DNA of 64,000 bases from positions 27,030-91,029 of the forward strand of contig CALFWB010000059.1 in assembly GCA_937928795.1 (NCBI GenBank), read 5' to 3'. A program made the position numbers and the translations under genes. This document shows, one piece after another, positions 20,236 to 31,849 of the stretch. The DNA comes from an uncultured Anaerolineales bacterium. GTDB taxonomy: Bacteria > Chloroflexota > Anaerolineae > Anaerolineales > UBA4823. Below the pieces are notes generated by a model. The model made no database searches and was not told where the DNA came from. It saw only the letters and a program-made list of their open reading frames with translations. How positions within the stretch are numbered: the first letter of the stretch is position 1; every line of letters starts with the position of its first letter.

Positions 20236-21405
20236 ATGTCGGAGAGTTTGCTATTTCCCTTTACTGAAGAACACGAAATGATCCGCCAGACAGCGCGTGA
20301 GTTCGCTCAAAACGAGATCGCACCGGTGGCAGCCAAATTTGACGAAAGCGGTGAATTTCCTAGCGAGACGATTCGTAAAATGGGGGAGTTGGGTTTCATG
20401 GGCATTGAAGTCCCCGAAGAATATGGCGGAGCGGGCATGGACTCCTTAGCCTATGTGCTGGCTTTGGAAGAAATTTGCAAAGCCGATGCCGCTCATGGGA
20501 CAATTATGTCAGTCAATAACTCCTTGTTTTGTTACGGCATTCTCAAGTACGGTACAGAAGAACAAAAACAATGCTTTGTCAAGCCGGTTGCTTCTGGAAA
20601 GGCAATTGGGGCATACGCGTTGACCGAGCCGATGTCGGGGTCAGATGCCGGTAACATGCGCACGCGAGCGAGGCGGCAGGGGGATCACTACGTTCTCAAT
20701 GGGCGCAAGTCATGGGTGACCAGCGGGCCCGTTGCGGACTATGTGGTGGTTTTTGCTCTAACCGATCCCGAAAAAAGGCATCGCGGCATTACGGCTTTCT
20801 TGGTGGATGCAAAAACGCCCGGCTTTGTGCGGGGCAAGAAGGAGCCCAAACTAGGGATACGCGCTTCTGCCACCAGTGAACTGACTTTTGAGGATTGCGC
20901 AGTGCCTGTTGAAAACCGCTTGGGGGAGGAAGGCGAGGGATTTAAGATCGCCATGGCGGTTTTGGATGCCGGGCGGATTGGTATTGCCGCCCAAGCCTTA
21001 GGGATTGCTGAGGCAGCCTATCAGGCAAGTTTGCAATATGCCACCGAACGAGAAGCTTTTGGGCAAAAAATCGGCGCCTTTCAAGGAATTTCGTTTAAGT
21101 TGGCGGATATGAAAACGCGCATTGAAGCTTCCCGTTTGCTTACCTACCAAGCTGCTATGGCGAAGGAGCGGGCAAAGACTACCGGAGAACGCTTTACCCT
21201 ACAAGCCTCAATGGCGAAGTTGTTCGCTTCCGAGACGGCGATGTTTGTGACCCATGCGGCGGTGCAGATTCACGGCGGAATGGGCTATAGCCGCGAATTG
21301 CCAATTGAGCGCTACTTCCGCGATGCCAAGATCACGGAAATTTATGAGGGAACCAGTGAGATTCAACGGCTGGTGATTGCGCGTTTGGAAAGTGGATTGC
21401 ATTAG
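20236..21405 (+). CDS. Acyl-CoA dehydrogenase
   Basis: YALTEPMSGSDAGNMRTRA; GGMGYSRELPIERYFRDAKITEIYEGTSEIQRLVIAR. Confidence 0.95.
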   Translation: MSESLLFPFTEEHEMIRQTAREFAQNEIAPVAAKFDESGEFPSETIRKMGELGFMGIEVPEEYGGAGMDSLAYVLALEEICKADAAHGTIMSVNNSLFCYGILKYGTEEQKQCFVKPVASGKAIGAYALTEPMSGSDAGNMRTRARRQGDHYVLNGRKSWVTSGPVADYVVVFALTDPEKRHRGITAFLVDAKTPGFVRGKKEPKLGIRASATSELTFEDCAVPVENRLGEEGEGFKIAMAVLDAGRIGIAAQALGIAEAAYQASLQYATEREAFGQKIGAFQGISFKLADMKTRIEASRLLTYQAAMAKERAKTTGERFTLQASMAKLFASETAMFVTHAAVQIHGGMGYSRELPIERYFRDAKITEIYEGTSEIQRLVIARLESGLH

Positions 21406-21431
21406 GTTATTCTGGTCTATCTAGGCGGTCT

Positions 21432-24400
21432 ATGAGCCAATCTGCTGCGTGGTTCTTGATTTTCTTTGCAGTCGTCCTAGCGATCGGGATTGATCTGTAT
21501 TTGATGAGACTGGTGCGGGTTCAGATCCAAAAGAGGCTCAAAGAGAACCCTGCAAAGGCAGAAGGAGTTTATGTCTTTGGTGCCTATTCCCCAATCCTAA
21601 GCTGGTTGAAAAAGCTGTGGAATGCCTCTCTACAGTTGGAGGCTGTTGCTACGTCTCCATCTATTCAACCAAAGTTGATGCAGTCTGAGCAGCGATCCGC
21701 AGATGGAGGAGTGCTTCTCGGTTTACGGAACATCGTAATCTGGCTGAGCCGGCAAAGGGAAGGGTTCTATCTCATCCTTCTGACGGTGGGGGTTTTGTTT
21801 TTTTGTCGTGGAATTCTAAGCTTACGCACTGACCTTCAATTACCAGGGAATGAAAGTGGCAATTTCCAAGCTGTGATGCAATATTTCGTTCAGAGCCTTC
21901 TCCAAGACCATAGACTCCCGGCGTGGAATCCTTATTTCAGAACCGGATTGCCATACCTTGCGGATCCGATGCTGCACATCTACAACCCTGTGGTCACCCT
22001 ACCGTCTTTGTTGTTTGGGGTGCGGATTGGCTATCGAATTGCCTTGGTGTTTAGCTATCTCATAGCTGCAATCGGCATGATGAGACTGGGGAGAGCCTTC
22101 GGATTGGGAAAATTGGTGAGTCTTTGGTTGGGTTTTATGTACGTTTTTGCCGGTCAACCTACGGCGCGTTTTTTTCAAGGGGAATATTTGTTTGTGTTTG
22201 GATTTGCGTGGATTCCGTGGGTTTTTTATTTTCTTGTTCGCCATTGGCAAACGCGGGAATTTAAGAAATTGGTCTATTTTGCCTTTGCGCTGGCGTTGCT
22301 TTATTTGAGTGGGAATGCTTACTATCCATTTCTCCTCTTTTGGCTGCTTCTGATTTTTGTCTTTCTGTTCATGGTCAGGGTATTGAGTCAACCGATTAGA
22401 CTAGAAATCGATGGCCGCTTTTTGGTTTCCATGCTAATTGCGCTTGCTTTGGGAGGAGGTTTGATCGCCCTTCATTTTCTCCCTATGCTTCAATCGCGCC
22501 CTTACCTAGTTAAGGGAGAGGATGTTCAGGGATCGCATACTCTCTGGCAAATCTGGCTGGATTACACTTCGAGAGATACCTTTCGGGAAGATGCTTATAC
22601 TGCCTTGCCTGCTCGAGAAGAGTTTTATGCCTACATCGGTTACATGCCCTTTTTCGCATTAGCCCTCCTGCCGTTTGGGTGGCAAAAAGGGAGGCGGCGT
22701 TGGATCGCCTATTGGATTGCCGTCATCGCCTTTGTGGTGATGTGGGTTAATGTCGATCAGATGCCGTGGCGCAATTATTTTTATCAGACGGCTTTCTTTA
22801 GTCAATTTCGACATGTCTTACGTCCGTTGATTTTTGGCAGTTTTGCCATTTTTCTCCTCGGGGCATTTGGGCTTGATGGAGTGGAGAAAAGGTTGATAAG
22901 ATGGATTGAGAATGCCGCTGATGGAGGATCAGGGAAAGTTCGGAGAGTCATCTGTGGCTTAGGGTTTTTGGGGTTGATCGGTCTGATGGGGTATGGGGTT
23001 TATGATGTCTATCGGGTAAACCACCCATATTTATCTTTAGACCAGGATGATTTGGCTGCCTATCGGATTACAAGGTGGTTAAGGGAACACGATCCATCCG
23101 AATATTATGTGCGCCGTAATCCGGCAAATAGCTGGCACTTACCCATGCTAACTGCTCGCCTCAAGTATATTGATGCATGGTATGCTTTTACACTTATAGA
23201 GGATCGGAGCGATACCGATTTAGCCAAACGTCCCGTTAGAGCCCAGCCCCTTTACATCCTTCAGGCTGAAAACGACCCTCCACCGGATGGACGCTGGCAT
23301 CTTGTTACCCAAATCGAGGGCACTACCATCTATAAAATGCGGGATAGCCTCCCGATTGTGTTTAAGACAGCCCTTTCCGCTTTACAAGCAAATCCTCAGG
23401 AAGAGTTACGCAGTGAAGAGGTCACTCCTTTAACCCCATTTTTTAAGAACGATACCGTTGAGATCATCGCTCAGGCAACGGAACAAGAAGTCTTAGTGGT
23501 TCTAGTTTCCTATTTTCCGGGATGGAGAGTCAAAATTGATGGTCGCCGTGCCCAACTAGAACAGGTTGGTGGGTATCTGGCTGTGAAAATGGAAGAGGGA
23601 ATCCACAAATACCGCTTCGAGTTCCGTCCGACCGTCTTTTATTGGGGGCTGACGCTCAGCTTAATCAGTTTGAGTATTGGCTTGTTTCTCATCCGCTCTG
23701 ATGTCATTGCGTTTGGTCAAAAGATTTGGAACTTGCTTCCACGGGTTCGAGACGCCTGGGTTACCAAGATGAAGATATGGGCTCAAAGGAGAGTAGAGAA
23801 GTCTCTTATCCACTCTGCTGTGTATCGGGAAGGAGCGTTTGTCGTCGAGAGCGAAATAGGGCTCGAAGAAGGTTGCGAGGCGAACTTGATTGTCATTCCG
23901 AATCGAAACAGTCAGATGGCTTTACCTTGGCTGTGGAATGCTTGGAAACAACTGGCTTGGTTAGTCGTTCAAAGTTCCCTCAGCGCAGTGTCTATGACAG
24001 CTATGCTGTTTATCTTGAGTATCCTAATTTATTTTGCTACTCGCATCGTTGGGCTTTCCGATTTTCCCATTTATTTCTTCACCGATGAAGCTATCCAAAC
24101 TGCCTCTGCGGCTGAATTGGTTCGCAATGGATTTTATGGGCCTGGAAAAGTTTTCTTGCCAACCTATTTTCCCAACGGTTCGTATTGGAATCTGAGCCTA
24201 AGCGTTTATGTTCAAGTGCTTCCCTACCTATTATTCGGGAAATCGGTTTGGGTGACGCGGTGGACTTCTTTGATGGTGTCGGGGTTAATGGTTCTAGTTC
24301 TGGCGAATGCTTTACGAAAAACGGTTTGTCCGAGGGCTTGGTGGAGCTTTCTTCTATTCCTTGCGGTTACTCCGACGTGGTTCTTGCATTCGCGCACTGC

Positions 24401-25997
24401 GTTTGAGACGGTGATCTTTAGTGGATTTTATGCAGCCTTTCTTGGCGCATATTTGCTCTATATCCAGCACTCGCCGCGCTATCTGTATTGGGCGATTTTG
24501 ATGGCAGGATTAGCGTTTTATGCGTATAGCCCCGGTCAGGTAATTATCGCCGTGACAGCAGTTGCCCTCCTTGCTCTCGATTTTCGTTATCACTGGCAAA
24601 ATCGTGCTCTTTTGGGCAAGGGGATGTTGTTGATCGGGCTGTTAGCGGTCCCTTATCTTCGTTTTCTCTCCTATCATCAGGAAGCGCCCTTACAGCACCT
24701 GCGCAATCTTGATTCCTATTGGTTCTATGATCTTCCTATCACTGAGAAAATCGGGCGTTATCTCAAGGAATACCTCATGGGATTAAGTCCATCTTATTGG
24801 TTTATCCCACACTCAATAGACCTAAACCGCCATACCATGAAGGGCTATGGTCATCTTGGATTTTGGAATTTACCCTTTATCCTCTTGGGACTCATTTTTG
24901 CCATTCGCCAATGGCGCAAGCCTTCCTTACGGGTTTTTCTTGTCGCTTTTTTGGCAGTGCCAACCGGCGCAGCGCTGGTAGGGGTGGGAATAACTCGCTT
25001 GCTGGCGATGGTTATTCCGATGGCTGTTTTCGCAGCCTTGGGATGGGAGTGGGTTCTTTCTACTGTTCAGGAGGTACGCCGGCAGAAAGTGATTCAAGTT
25101 GCTCTGTTTGTTCTGTTCAGTGCAGTCTCTTTTTCCATGACAAGAGACAGCTTGCAAAATGGGCCGACTTGGTACGATGATTACGGCTTGTATGGGATGC
25201 AGTATGGCACACGCCAGATTTTTGAGCAAAAAATCCCACAATACTTACATCGCTATCCGGATAGTCAGCTCTTTGTTTCCTCGTTATGGGCAAACGGTGC
25301 GGATGTCTTTGTGCGCTATTTCCTAACTCCTGAACAGGCGCAACGCGTCAATATGGGATCAATTGATAGCTATTTGAGCCGTAAGCAACCCTTAGATGAA
25401 CGTACCGTCTTCTTCTTGACAGCCGAAGAGTTTCGCGCTGCGCTTGCCAGCCCTAAAATGCGTTTTATTCGCATGGAAGAGGAAGTATCTTACCCGAACG
25501 GAAAGACCGGGTTTTATATTGTGCGTTTGGCTTATGTGGACAATGTGGATGAAATCTTTGCCCGCGAGAGAGAACTCCGTCGCCAGTTGCTGACCGCCCA
25601 TGTAGTTGTGGACGACATCTCCGTTGCGGTGCGCTATTCCCAAATTGATGCCGGTCGTCTGGGCGATCTCTTTGATCAAGATAAGCAAACTTTAATTCGC
25701 GGTCGTGAAGCCAATCCCTTTATCTTGGAATTCCAGTTTGTGCAGCCGCAGTTGTTGAAGGGGATTCAAGCTCAATTCGGCTCGATGGATTTTGAGCTAG
25801 TTTTGTATCTTTACCCAGAAGGACAGACTGAACCCATAGAACTGCGCCAAGAATATCGCGGATTGCCGCCTGATCCGTCTGTTGAATTGCTGTTTCCCCA
25901 GGAGATGAGCTTAGCAAAGATGAGAATTGAGGTTCGTGATCTCAATTATGGAGAGATTGCCAATATTCATATTCGTGAGTTGAAATTCCTGAGATAG
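21432..25997 (+). CDS. Very large membrane protein: YfhO-like N-terminal half fused to GT39/PMT-like second half and C-terminal F5/8-type-like domain
   Basis: 1521 aa. First TM block ends with FPGWRVKIDGRRAQLEQVGGYLAVKMEEGIHKYRFEFRP (YfhO-like); second block has FTDEAIQTASAAELVRNGF (GT39-like); last ~120 aa non-TM. Confidence 0.75.
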   Translation: MSQSAAWFLIFFAVVLAIGIDLYLMRLVRVQIQKRLKENPAKAEGVYVFGAYSPILSWLKKLWNASLQLEAVATSPSIQPKLMQSEQRSADGGVLLGLRNIVIWLSRQREGFYLILLTVGVLFFCRGILSLRTDLQLPGNESGNFQAVMQYFVQSLLQDHRLPAWNPYFRTGLPYLADPMLHIYNPVVTLPSLLFGVRIGYRIALVFSYLIAAIGMMRLGRAFGLGKLVSLWLGFMYVFAGQPTARFFQGEYLFVFGFAWIPWVFYFLVRHWQTREFKKLVYFAFALALLYLSGNAYYPFLLFWLLLIFVFLFMVRVLSQPIRLEIDGRFLVSMLIALALGGGLIALHFLPMLQSRPYLVKGEDVQGSHTLWQIWLDYTSRDTFREDAYTALPAREEFYAYIGYMPFFALALLPFGWQKGRRRWIAYWIAVIAFVVMWVNVDQMPWRNYFYQTAFFSQFRHVLRPLIFGSFAIFLLGAFGLDGVEKRLIRWIENAADGGSGKVRRVICGLGFLGLIGLMGYGVYDVYRVNHPYLSLDQDDLAAYRITRWLREHDPSEYYVRRNPANSWHLPMLTARLKYIDAWYAFTLIEDRSDTDLAKRPVRAQPLYILQAENDPPPDGRWHLVTQIEGTTIYKMRDSLPIVFKTALSALQANPQEELRSEEVTPLTPFFKNDTVEIIAQATEQEVLVVLVSYFPGWRVKIDGRRAQLEQVGGYLAVKMEEGIHKYRFEFRPTVFYWGLTLSLISLSIGLFLIRSDVIAFGQKIWNLLPRVRDAWVTKMKIWAQRRVEKSLIHSAVYREGAFVVESEIGLEEGCEANLIVIPNRNSQMALPWLWNAWKQLAWLVVQSSLSAVSMTAMLFILSILIYFATRIVGLSDFPIYFFTDEAIQTASAAELVRNGFYGPGKVFLPTYFPNGSYWNLSLSVYVQVLPYLLFGKSVWVTRWTSLMVSGLMVLVLANALRKTVCPRAWWSFLLFLAVTPTWFLHSRTAFETVIFSGFYAAFLGAYLLYIQHSPRYLYWAILMAGLAFYAYSPGQVIIAVTAVALLALDFRYHWQNRALLGKGMLLIGLLAVPYLRFLSYHQEAPLQHLRNLDSYWFYDLPITEKIGRYLKEYLMGLSPSYWFIPHSIDLNRHTMKGYGHLGFWNLPFILLGLIFAIRQWRKPSLRVFLVAFLAVPTGAALVGVGITRLLAMVIPMAVFAALGWEWVLSTVQEVRRQKVIQVALFVLFSAVSFSMTRDSLQNGPTWYDDYGLYGMQYGTRQIFEQKIPQYLHRYPDSQLFVSSLWANGADVFVRYFLTPEQAQRVNMGSIDSYLSRKQPLDERTVFFLTAEEFRAALASPKMRFIRMEEEVSYPNGKTGFYIVRLAYVDNVDEIFARERELRRQLLTAHVVVDDISVAVRYSQIDAGRLGDLFDQDKQTLIRGREANPFILEFQFVQPQLLKGIQAQFGSMDFELVLYLYPEGQTEPIELRQEYRGLPPDPSVELLFPQEMSLAKMRIEVRDLNYGEIANIHIRELKFLR

Positions 25998-26008
25998 GAG
26001 GCGCATCG

Positions 26009-27046
26009 GTGAAAGCGGTCTATTTTGAGCAGCACGGTGGTTTGGACGTGCTCCAGTACGGTGATTTGCCCACACCACCTGTAGGGCAGGGTGAGGTGTT
26101 GGTTCGGCTGAGAGCTGCCGCACTAAACCGAGTTGATCTGTGGGTACGCAACGGTTGGCCGGGCTTGAAACTTTCCCTTCCGCATATCCCTGGGGCGGAT
26201 GGAGCAGGTGTGATTGAAGAAGTAGGAGAAGGAGTGACCTCGGTCACCGAGGGGATGGCGGTGGTTATCAATCCGAATATTGGCTGTGGGAAATGCCCGG
26301 AATGTCTGGCTGGTCAGGATAACCGTTGCCGCAATTGGCATTTGCTGGGCGAAACGATCTCAGGAACTTATGCCGAATATGTGGTCGTTCCCGAAAGAAA
26401 TGTTTTACCCTTACCACCATCTTTCCCAATGGCAGAAGCGGCTGCCGCAGCTCTGGTCTTCCAAACCGCTTGGCATTCGTTGATTACGCGTGGGCAGCTC
26501 AAAGCGGGGGAAAGCGTATTGGTCGTGGGTGCGTCTGGCGGCGTTAATACCGCTTGCATACAAATTGCCAAGCTTGCCGGGGCAACCGTGTTCGTTGTCG
26601 GCTCGAATTCAGAGAAGCTGGAGCTAGCCAAAACGCTTGGGGCAGATTTCCTCATTGACCGCTCCCAAGAAGAGAATTGGGCAAAAGTGATTTATCAACT
26701 GACCGATCGTCAAGGGGTGGATATTGTTGTTGATAATGTAGGCACGACGTTTCCTCTAAGTTTTCGGGCGGCGCGCAAAGGGGGGCGCATTCTCACGGTT
26801 GGCAATACCGGTGGTGCGATTTTTGAAATTGACAATCGGTTTATCTTCGGTAAACATCTGAGCTTAATCGGATCGACTATGAGCAATCAACAGGACTTCC
26901 GACAAGTTATGCAGCTTGTTTTTGAAGGCAAATTAAAGGCGGTTTTAGACCGAGTTTATCCGTTGAGAGAAGCCAAACTAGCCCAAGAGCGATTAGAAAG
27001 CGGCCGACAAAACGGGAAAATTGTCTTAGAAATTGGTGATCTTTGA
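26009..27046 (+). CDS. Zinc-type alcohol dehydrogenase / quinone oxidoreductase (MDR superfamily)
   Basis: GTG start; GADGAGVIEEVGEGV; CGKCPECLAGQDNRC; GASGGVNTACIQIAKLAGA. Confidence 0.92.
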   Translation: MKAVYFEQHGGLDVLQYGDLPTPPVGQGEVLVRLRAAALNRVDLWVRNGWPGLKLSLPHIPGADGAGVIEEVGEGVTSVTEGMAVVINPNIGCGKCPECLAGQDNRCRNWHLLGETISGTYAEYVVVPERNVLPLPPSFPMAEAAAAALVFQTAWHSLITRGQLKAGESVLVVGASGGVNTACIQIAKLAGATVFVVGSNSEKLELAKTLGADFLIDRSQEENWAKVIYQLTDRQGVDIVVDNVGTTFPLSFRAARKGGRILTVGNTGGAIFEIDNRFIFGKHLSLIGSTMSNQQDFRQVMQLVFEGKLKAVLDRVYPLREAKLAQERLESGRQNGKIVLEIGDL

Positions 27047-27447
27047 AACCACCGATTTTCGTAACTTTTGTTTTCTTTGGCGTGTTAACCACAGGGAGCG
27101 CGCATCTGATCGGCGTGATTGAGACCTATCATCGATGGAGAACCCTCCAGAACTTATTAGGGAATGTTTCTTATTATATTTTGTTTTCGAATCTGGCATT
27201 ATTCTTAGCTGCAGTTGGCGTTCTAATTGCTATCTGGTTTCGCTATCGCAAGGCGAAGTGGTCAGTTCTGGGCTATTTTCTGTTGTTTGTCTCTTTTAAT
27301 TGGATAGATCGCCTAGTATTTTTTCAAACGAAGGATTTTACCCATCTACCTTTTGTCATTGGGTTTCAAATTTTGATCGGTCTGATCATTTACTTGGGAT
27401 TAGGTCGGAAGTCTGTGAAAGCCTATTTTGGAGAAAGCAATGCCTGA
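27043..27447 (+). CDS. Hypothetical membrane protein
   Basis: 134 aa with four hydrophobic stretches; overlaps neighbouring CDSs at both ends. Confidence 0.7.
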   Translation: MKPPIFVTFVFFGVLTTGSAHLIGVIETYHRWRTLQNLLGNVSYYILFSNLALFLAAVGVLIAIWFRYRKAKWSVLGYFLLFVSFNWIDRLVFFQTKDFTHLPFVIGFQILIGLIIYLGLGRKSVKAYFGESNA

Positions 27448-29002
27448 CGAAAAGCCTCTAAACCCGAAGATTCAAAAATTGCGTCAACTGCGTGCTCAGA
27501 GCTGTCTGGGGGGTGGAGAAGAACGCATCCGAGCCCAGCACGAACGCGGTAAATTGACCGCCCGCGAGCGGATCGATTTACTGCTTGATAAGGGCACCTT
27601 CCGCGAGGTGGATGCCTTTGTCCTGCACCGCACCCACGATTTTGACTTGGATAAGCAGCGTTATTTGGGGGATAGCGTGGTGACCGGCTGGGGGATGATC
27701 GAAGGACGCTTGGTATACGTCTTTTCGCAAGATTTCACCGTTTTTGGGGGTAGCCTCGGAGAAGTTCATGCCGAGAAGGTGTGTAAGATTATGGATATGG
27801 CGATGAAAAACGGTGCGCCCGTGATTGGACTCAACGACTCAGGCGGGGCACGCATTCAAGAGGGGGTAGTTTCTCTCGGCGGCTATGCCGATATCTTTTT
27901 GCGCAATACGTTAGCTTCGGGGGTCATCCCGCAAATTAGCGTTATCATGGGACCTTGCGCCGGTGGAGCGGTGTATTCTCCCGCCTTAACCGACTTTATC
28001 CTGATGGTGCGGAACTCTTCGTATATGTTTATTACAGGCCCAGAAGTGGTTAAGGCAGTTACTCATGAAGACGTAACCTTTGAGGAGTTAGGAGGTGCGG
28101 CGGTACACTCGGAGATTTCGGGGGTTTGTCATCTGGCAGCCGATAGTGAAGCGGATGCTCTCTACCTTGTGCGCAAGTTACTTAGTTATATTCCTCAAAA
28201 CAACCTAGAAGATCCGCCTTTTGTTCCCCCGGTGGACGATCCTTTGCGCATGGAAGAAGCTTTGGATGAGATTATCCCAGATGATCCCCAAAAACCGTAT
28301 GATATGCGCGAGGTGATTCGCTTAGTGGTCGATGACGGCATTTTCTTTGAAATTCAAGAATACTTTGCTCCAAACATCGTCATTGGCTTTGCGCGCTTAG
28401 GTGGTCATAGTGTTGGAGTGGTGGCTAATCAACCGGCAGTACTGGCAGGGGTATTGGACATCAAATCTTCCGAGAAAGCCGCTCGCTTTGTTCGATTTTG
28501 TGACGCCTTTAATATCCCCTTAGTGACCTTCGTAGATGTACCGGGCTTCTTACCCGGTGTAAGTCAGGAACATGGCGGCATCATCCGCTCGGGGGCAAAA
28601 TTGCTATATGCGTATTGCGAGGCAACCGTGCCAAAGCTGACGGTCGTCACCCGCAAGGCTTATGGTGGCGCGTATGACGTGATGAGCAGCAAACACATCC
28701 GTGGCGATGTGAATTTCGCTTGGCCTTCGGCAGAAATTGCCGTAATGGGCCCTGAGGGCGCGGTGAATATCATCTTCCGCAAAGAAATTGCTAAAGCGGA
28801 AGACCCCGAAAAGCGCCGTGAGGAGTTGGTGAGGGAATACCGAGAAAAGTTTGCTAATCCGTACATTGCTGCCGAGAGAGGCTATATTGACGACGTTATT
28901 GAGCCACACGAGACGCGGCCACGCTTGATCAATGCTTTGGAGATGCTCGCCAATAAACGCGATACCAACCCACCCAAAAAACACGGGTGTATTCCCTTAT
29001 GA
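27440..29002 (+). CDS. Acyl-CoA (propionyl/methylmalonyl-CoA-type) carboxylase carboxyltransferase subunit
   Basis: Start trimmed to [89 protein letters not shown]. Confidence 0.94.
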   Translation: MPDEKPLNPKIQKLRQLRAQSCLGGGEERIRAQHERGKLTARERIDLLLDKGTFREVDAFVLHRTHDFDLDKQRYLGDSVVTGWGMIEGRLVYVFSQDFTVFGGSLGEVHAEKVCKIMDMAMKNGAPVIGLNDSGGARIQEGVVSLGGYADIFLRNTLASGVIPQISVIMGPCAGGAVYSPALTDFILMVRNSSYMFITGPEVVKAVTHEDVTFEELGGAAVHSEISGVCHLAADSEADALYLVRKLLSYIPQNNLEDPPFVPPVDDPLRMEEALDEIIPDDPQKPYDMREVIRLVVDDGIFFEIQEYFAPNIVIGFARLGGHSVGVVANQPAVLAGVLDIKSSEKAARFVRFCDAFNIPLVTFVDVPGFLPGVSQEHGGIIRSGAKLLYAYCEATVPKLTVVTRKAYGGAYDVMSSKHIRGDVNFAWPSAEIAVMGPEGAVNIIFRKEIAKAEDPEKRREELVREYREKFANPYIAAERGYIDDVIEPHETRPRLINALEMLANKRDTNPPKKHGCIPL

Positions 29003-29052
29003 TCCGTTCGTTGTGAAAATCCACCTGTTATCCTCGGGAAGGTGAGGGCTAC

Positions 29053-29826
29053 ATGAGTTGGCAAAAAGAGTGGATCGAGGTCAGAGGTCACCGCGTTTAT
29101 CTTGAGCGGTTTGAAACGGATAGCCCGCTGCTGGTTGTCCTGTTGCATCATGGGTTGGGAAGTGTGCAGGCTTGGCGTGCCCAGATGGACTTTTTGACGA
29201 GCCAAGGCATTCCCATTCTGGCTTATGATCGTTGGGGATATGGCCAGTCGGATGATCGGGCGCAATTAGATCCGCCTTTTTTTGAAGAAGATGTGCAAGA
29301 TTTAGAGGCAATCGTATCGCAGCTTGCCAAACCTTTGGTTCTTGTGGGGCATTCGGACGGCGGCAACATCGCCCTAACGTATGCAAGTCGTCAGCCAGAG
29401 AACTTGCGCGGAGTTGTGGTAATTGCAGCCCATATTTACTTTGAACCCAAGATGGCAAGTGGAATGCAGGAGCTAATTCGTTCTTATCAAGAAAATGAGG
29501 TTTTCCAAAAAAGCCTGCACCGAGTCCACAAAGGCAAACCCGTGTTTGAACGCTGGTTTCAAGCCTGGACTCAACTGGGTATGGATTGGGATATGAGACG
29601 GATTCTCTCCTCGATATCCTGTCCGGTATTCGTGGTGCAGGGGAGTGAAGATGAACATGCAACCATTCAACATGCCTTGGACCTGACCAAGGCTTTGCCG
29701 AATGGGCGAGTACAAATCCTCGAAGGGGTGAATCACATGCTACCACAAAAAGCTGCGGGCATCTTCAATCCACTCCTTAGCGAAGCTCTTATGGAGTTTC
29801 AGAAGGGAAATCAGTATGTTCAATAA
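29053..29826 (+). CDS. Alpha/beta hydrolase
   Basis: [30 protein letters not shown] nucleophile elbow; C-terminal GVNHMLP. Confidence 0.9.
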   Translation: MSWQKEWIEVRGHRVYLERFETDSPLLVVLLHHGLGSVQAWRAQMDFLTSQGIPILAYDRWGYGQSDDRAQLDPPFFEEDVQDLEAIVSQLAKPLVLVGHSDGGNIALTYASRQPENLRGVVVIAAHIYFEPKMASGMQELIRSYQENEVFQKSLHRVHKGKPVFERWFQAWTQLGMDWDMRRILSSISCPVFVVQGSEDEHATIQHALDLTKALPNGRVQILEGVNHMLPQKAAGIFNPLLSEALMEFQKGNQYVQ

Positions 29827-31330
29827 AGTACTGATCGCTAATCGGGGTGAAATTGCGGTTCGCATTTTGCGCGCCTGTCGGGAGCTGGGAATGAAAACCG
29901 TGGCGGTTTTTTCCGATGCTGACCGACACGCGCTGCATGTCCGTTATGCTGACGAGGCATATTACATTGGAGCGTCTCCTTCGCGAGAGTCTTATTTGCG
30001 GGGAGATAAAATTATCGAAGTCGCCCTGAAATCTGGGGCTGGCGCCATCCATCCGGGTTATGGCTTTCTAGCGGAACGCGCCGATTTTGCCCAAGCGGTT
30101 CTGGATGCCGGCTTGGCGTTTATCGGCCCGAAGCCTTCTTCAATTGCGGCTATGGGAGATAAAGCCGTAGCGCGCGCAACCGTATCGAAAGCTGGTGTGC
30201 CGGTTGTGCCCGGCACAGAAGGGGAAGGGGCGTTGAGAGATGATGAATTGTTGGCGATTGCGCCTCAGATTGGCTTTCCGTTACTGATTAAGGCAACGGC
30301 TGGCGGGGGAGGGAAGGGGATGCGCGAGGTCAAGTTCCTAGATGAGATGCCGGCTCTGCTAAAAGCTGCCCGGCGCGAAGCAGAAGCCGCTTTTGGAGAC
30401 GGGAATGTATATCTAGAGAAATTGATCGATGGAGCAAGACATATTGAATTCCAAATCCTAGCCGACACGCATGGAAATGTTATCCACCTCGGCGAAAGAG
30501 AGTGTTCGCTACAACGCCGCCACCAAAAATTGCTCGAAGAAAGCCCCTCTCCTTTTATTGGCGATGATGAAGAGTTGCGACAAAGAATGGGAGAAGTTGC
30601 AGTAAGAGCAGCAGAAGCGGTAGGATACGTCAATGCGGGGACGATCGAATTCCTGGTGGATAAAGATAAAAAATTTTATTTCCTAGAGATGAACACCCGC
30701 CTGCAAGTCGAGCACCCGATTACCGAGATGGTCACCGGGGTTGATATCGTCAAAGAACAGATTCGCATCGCGCGCGGCAGGCAACTTCGTTATACGCAAG
30801 AGGATATCTTCCTCAAGGGTTGGTCAATCGAGTGCCGCATTAACGCTGAAGACCCGTATAATAACTTCATGCCCTCTACAGGGGTGCTCACCCATATTAT
30901 CCCACCGACCGGACCTGGGGTGCGAATTGACACCGGCGTTTATCCGGGGTTTGAGATTACACCCTACTACGACTCACTCATCTCGAAGTTGATTGTGTGG
31001 GGCGAAACCCGAGCAGAAGCGATTCTGAGGATGCGCCGCGCCCTTGAAGAATATCGTATCCTCGGCGTGCACACTAACATTCCCTTCCATCAGCGGTTAA
31101 TGGATTCGCACCGCTTTATGGCTGGCCAATTTGACACTCGCTTTGTGGAAGAGCGTTTTTCACTCGAAAGCGCTCAAGAAAATATCGAAACCCATCCCAA
31201 TATCGCCGCAATCATTGCTGCACTGGTAGCACATCGAGAAACCCGCCGCGCAGCTCAATTTGTCCGCCGTGGGGAACGCGACATCAGCAACTGGAAATGG
31301 CTCGGTCGCTGGGAAAGGATCAGAAAATGA
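29816..31330 (+). CDS. accC: Biotin carboxylase subunit
   Basis: [62 protein letters not shown]. Confidence 0.95.
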   Translation: MFNKVLIANRGEIAVRILRACRELGMKTVAVFSDADRHALHVRYADEAYYIGASPSRESYLRGDKIIEVALKSGAGAIHPGYGFLAERADFAQAVLDAGLAFIGPKPSSIAAMGDKAVARATVSKAGVPVVPGTEGEGALRDDELLAIAPQIGFPLLIKATAGGGGKGMREVKFLDEMPALLKAARREAEAAFGDGNVYLEKLIDGARHIEFQILADTHGNVIHLGERECSLQRRHQKLLEESPSPFIGDDEELRQRMGEVAVRAAEAVGYVNAGTIEFLVDKDKKFYFLEMNTRLQVEHPITEMVTGVDIVKEQIRIARGRQLRYTQEDIFLKGWSIECRINAEDPYNNFMPSTGVLTHIIPPTGPGVRIDTGVYPGFEITPYYDSLISKLIVWGETRAEAILRMRRALEEYRILGVHTNIPFHQRLMDSHRFMAGQFDTRFVEERFSLESAQENIETHPNIAAIIAALVAHRETRRAAQFVRRGERDISNWKWLGRWERIRK

Positions 31331-31833
31331 TCAATGTAAGGTATATTGCCACGATCGATCAGGTTGACTACCTGGTTGAAATTATCGATGACAAGCATGT
31401 TGCCTTGAATGGTCAAATTTATGAAATTGACTTTGCTTCGGTCAGCGATCAACCGATCTATTCCTTGCTGATTGACGGAGAATCTTATGAGGCTTTTGTT
31501 GATCGGCGCGAGGAAGAGTGGCAAATCTTATTGCTCGGTAACCTGTATTTGGTGCGTGTGGAAGATGAACGGGAAAAGCGCTTGAGAGCTGCGGCAGGGG
31601 GAAGAGTGATTGAACGCGGTGAATTTCATCTGAAAGCGCCGATGCCCGGATTGGTGGTTGCTATCCCAGTGACTGAGGGTCAGCGGGTCAATAAAGGGGA
31701 TGTGTTGGTCATCTTAGAGTCAATGAAAATGCAGAATGAACTCAAGTCTCCCCGCGATGGCGTTGTCATTCGCTTGAGAGTGGGCGTGGGGGATAGTGTT
31801 GAACAATCTGAAACATTACTAAGCGTAGTCTGA
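31327..31833 (+). CDS. Biotin carboxyl carrier protein
   Basis: Start trimmed to [12 protein letters not shown] (ATGA overlap with accC). Biotinylation motif [17 protein letters not shown]. Confidence 0.93.
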   Translation: MINVRYIATIDQVDYLVEIIDDKHVALNGQIYEIDFASVSDQPIYSLLIDGESYEAFVDRREEEWQILLLGNLYLVRVEDEREKRLRAAAGGRVIERGEFHLKAPMPGLVVAIPVTEGQRVNKGDVLVILESMKMQNELKSPRDGVVIRLRVGVGDSVEQSETLLSVV

Positions 31834-31849
31834 GTTAAGGAGAGACCGA

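Noticed and set aside
29081-29746. 221-aa ORF antisense to the alpha/beta hydrolase
   Set aside because: Sense strand encodes a full, motif-bearing hydrolase; the antisense translation is low-complexity P/S/H-rich and has no recognisable motif.
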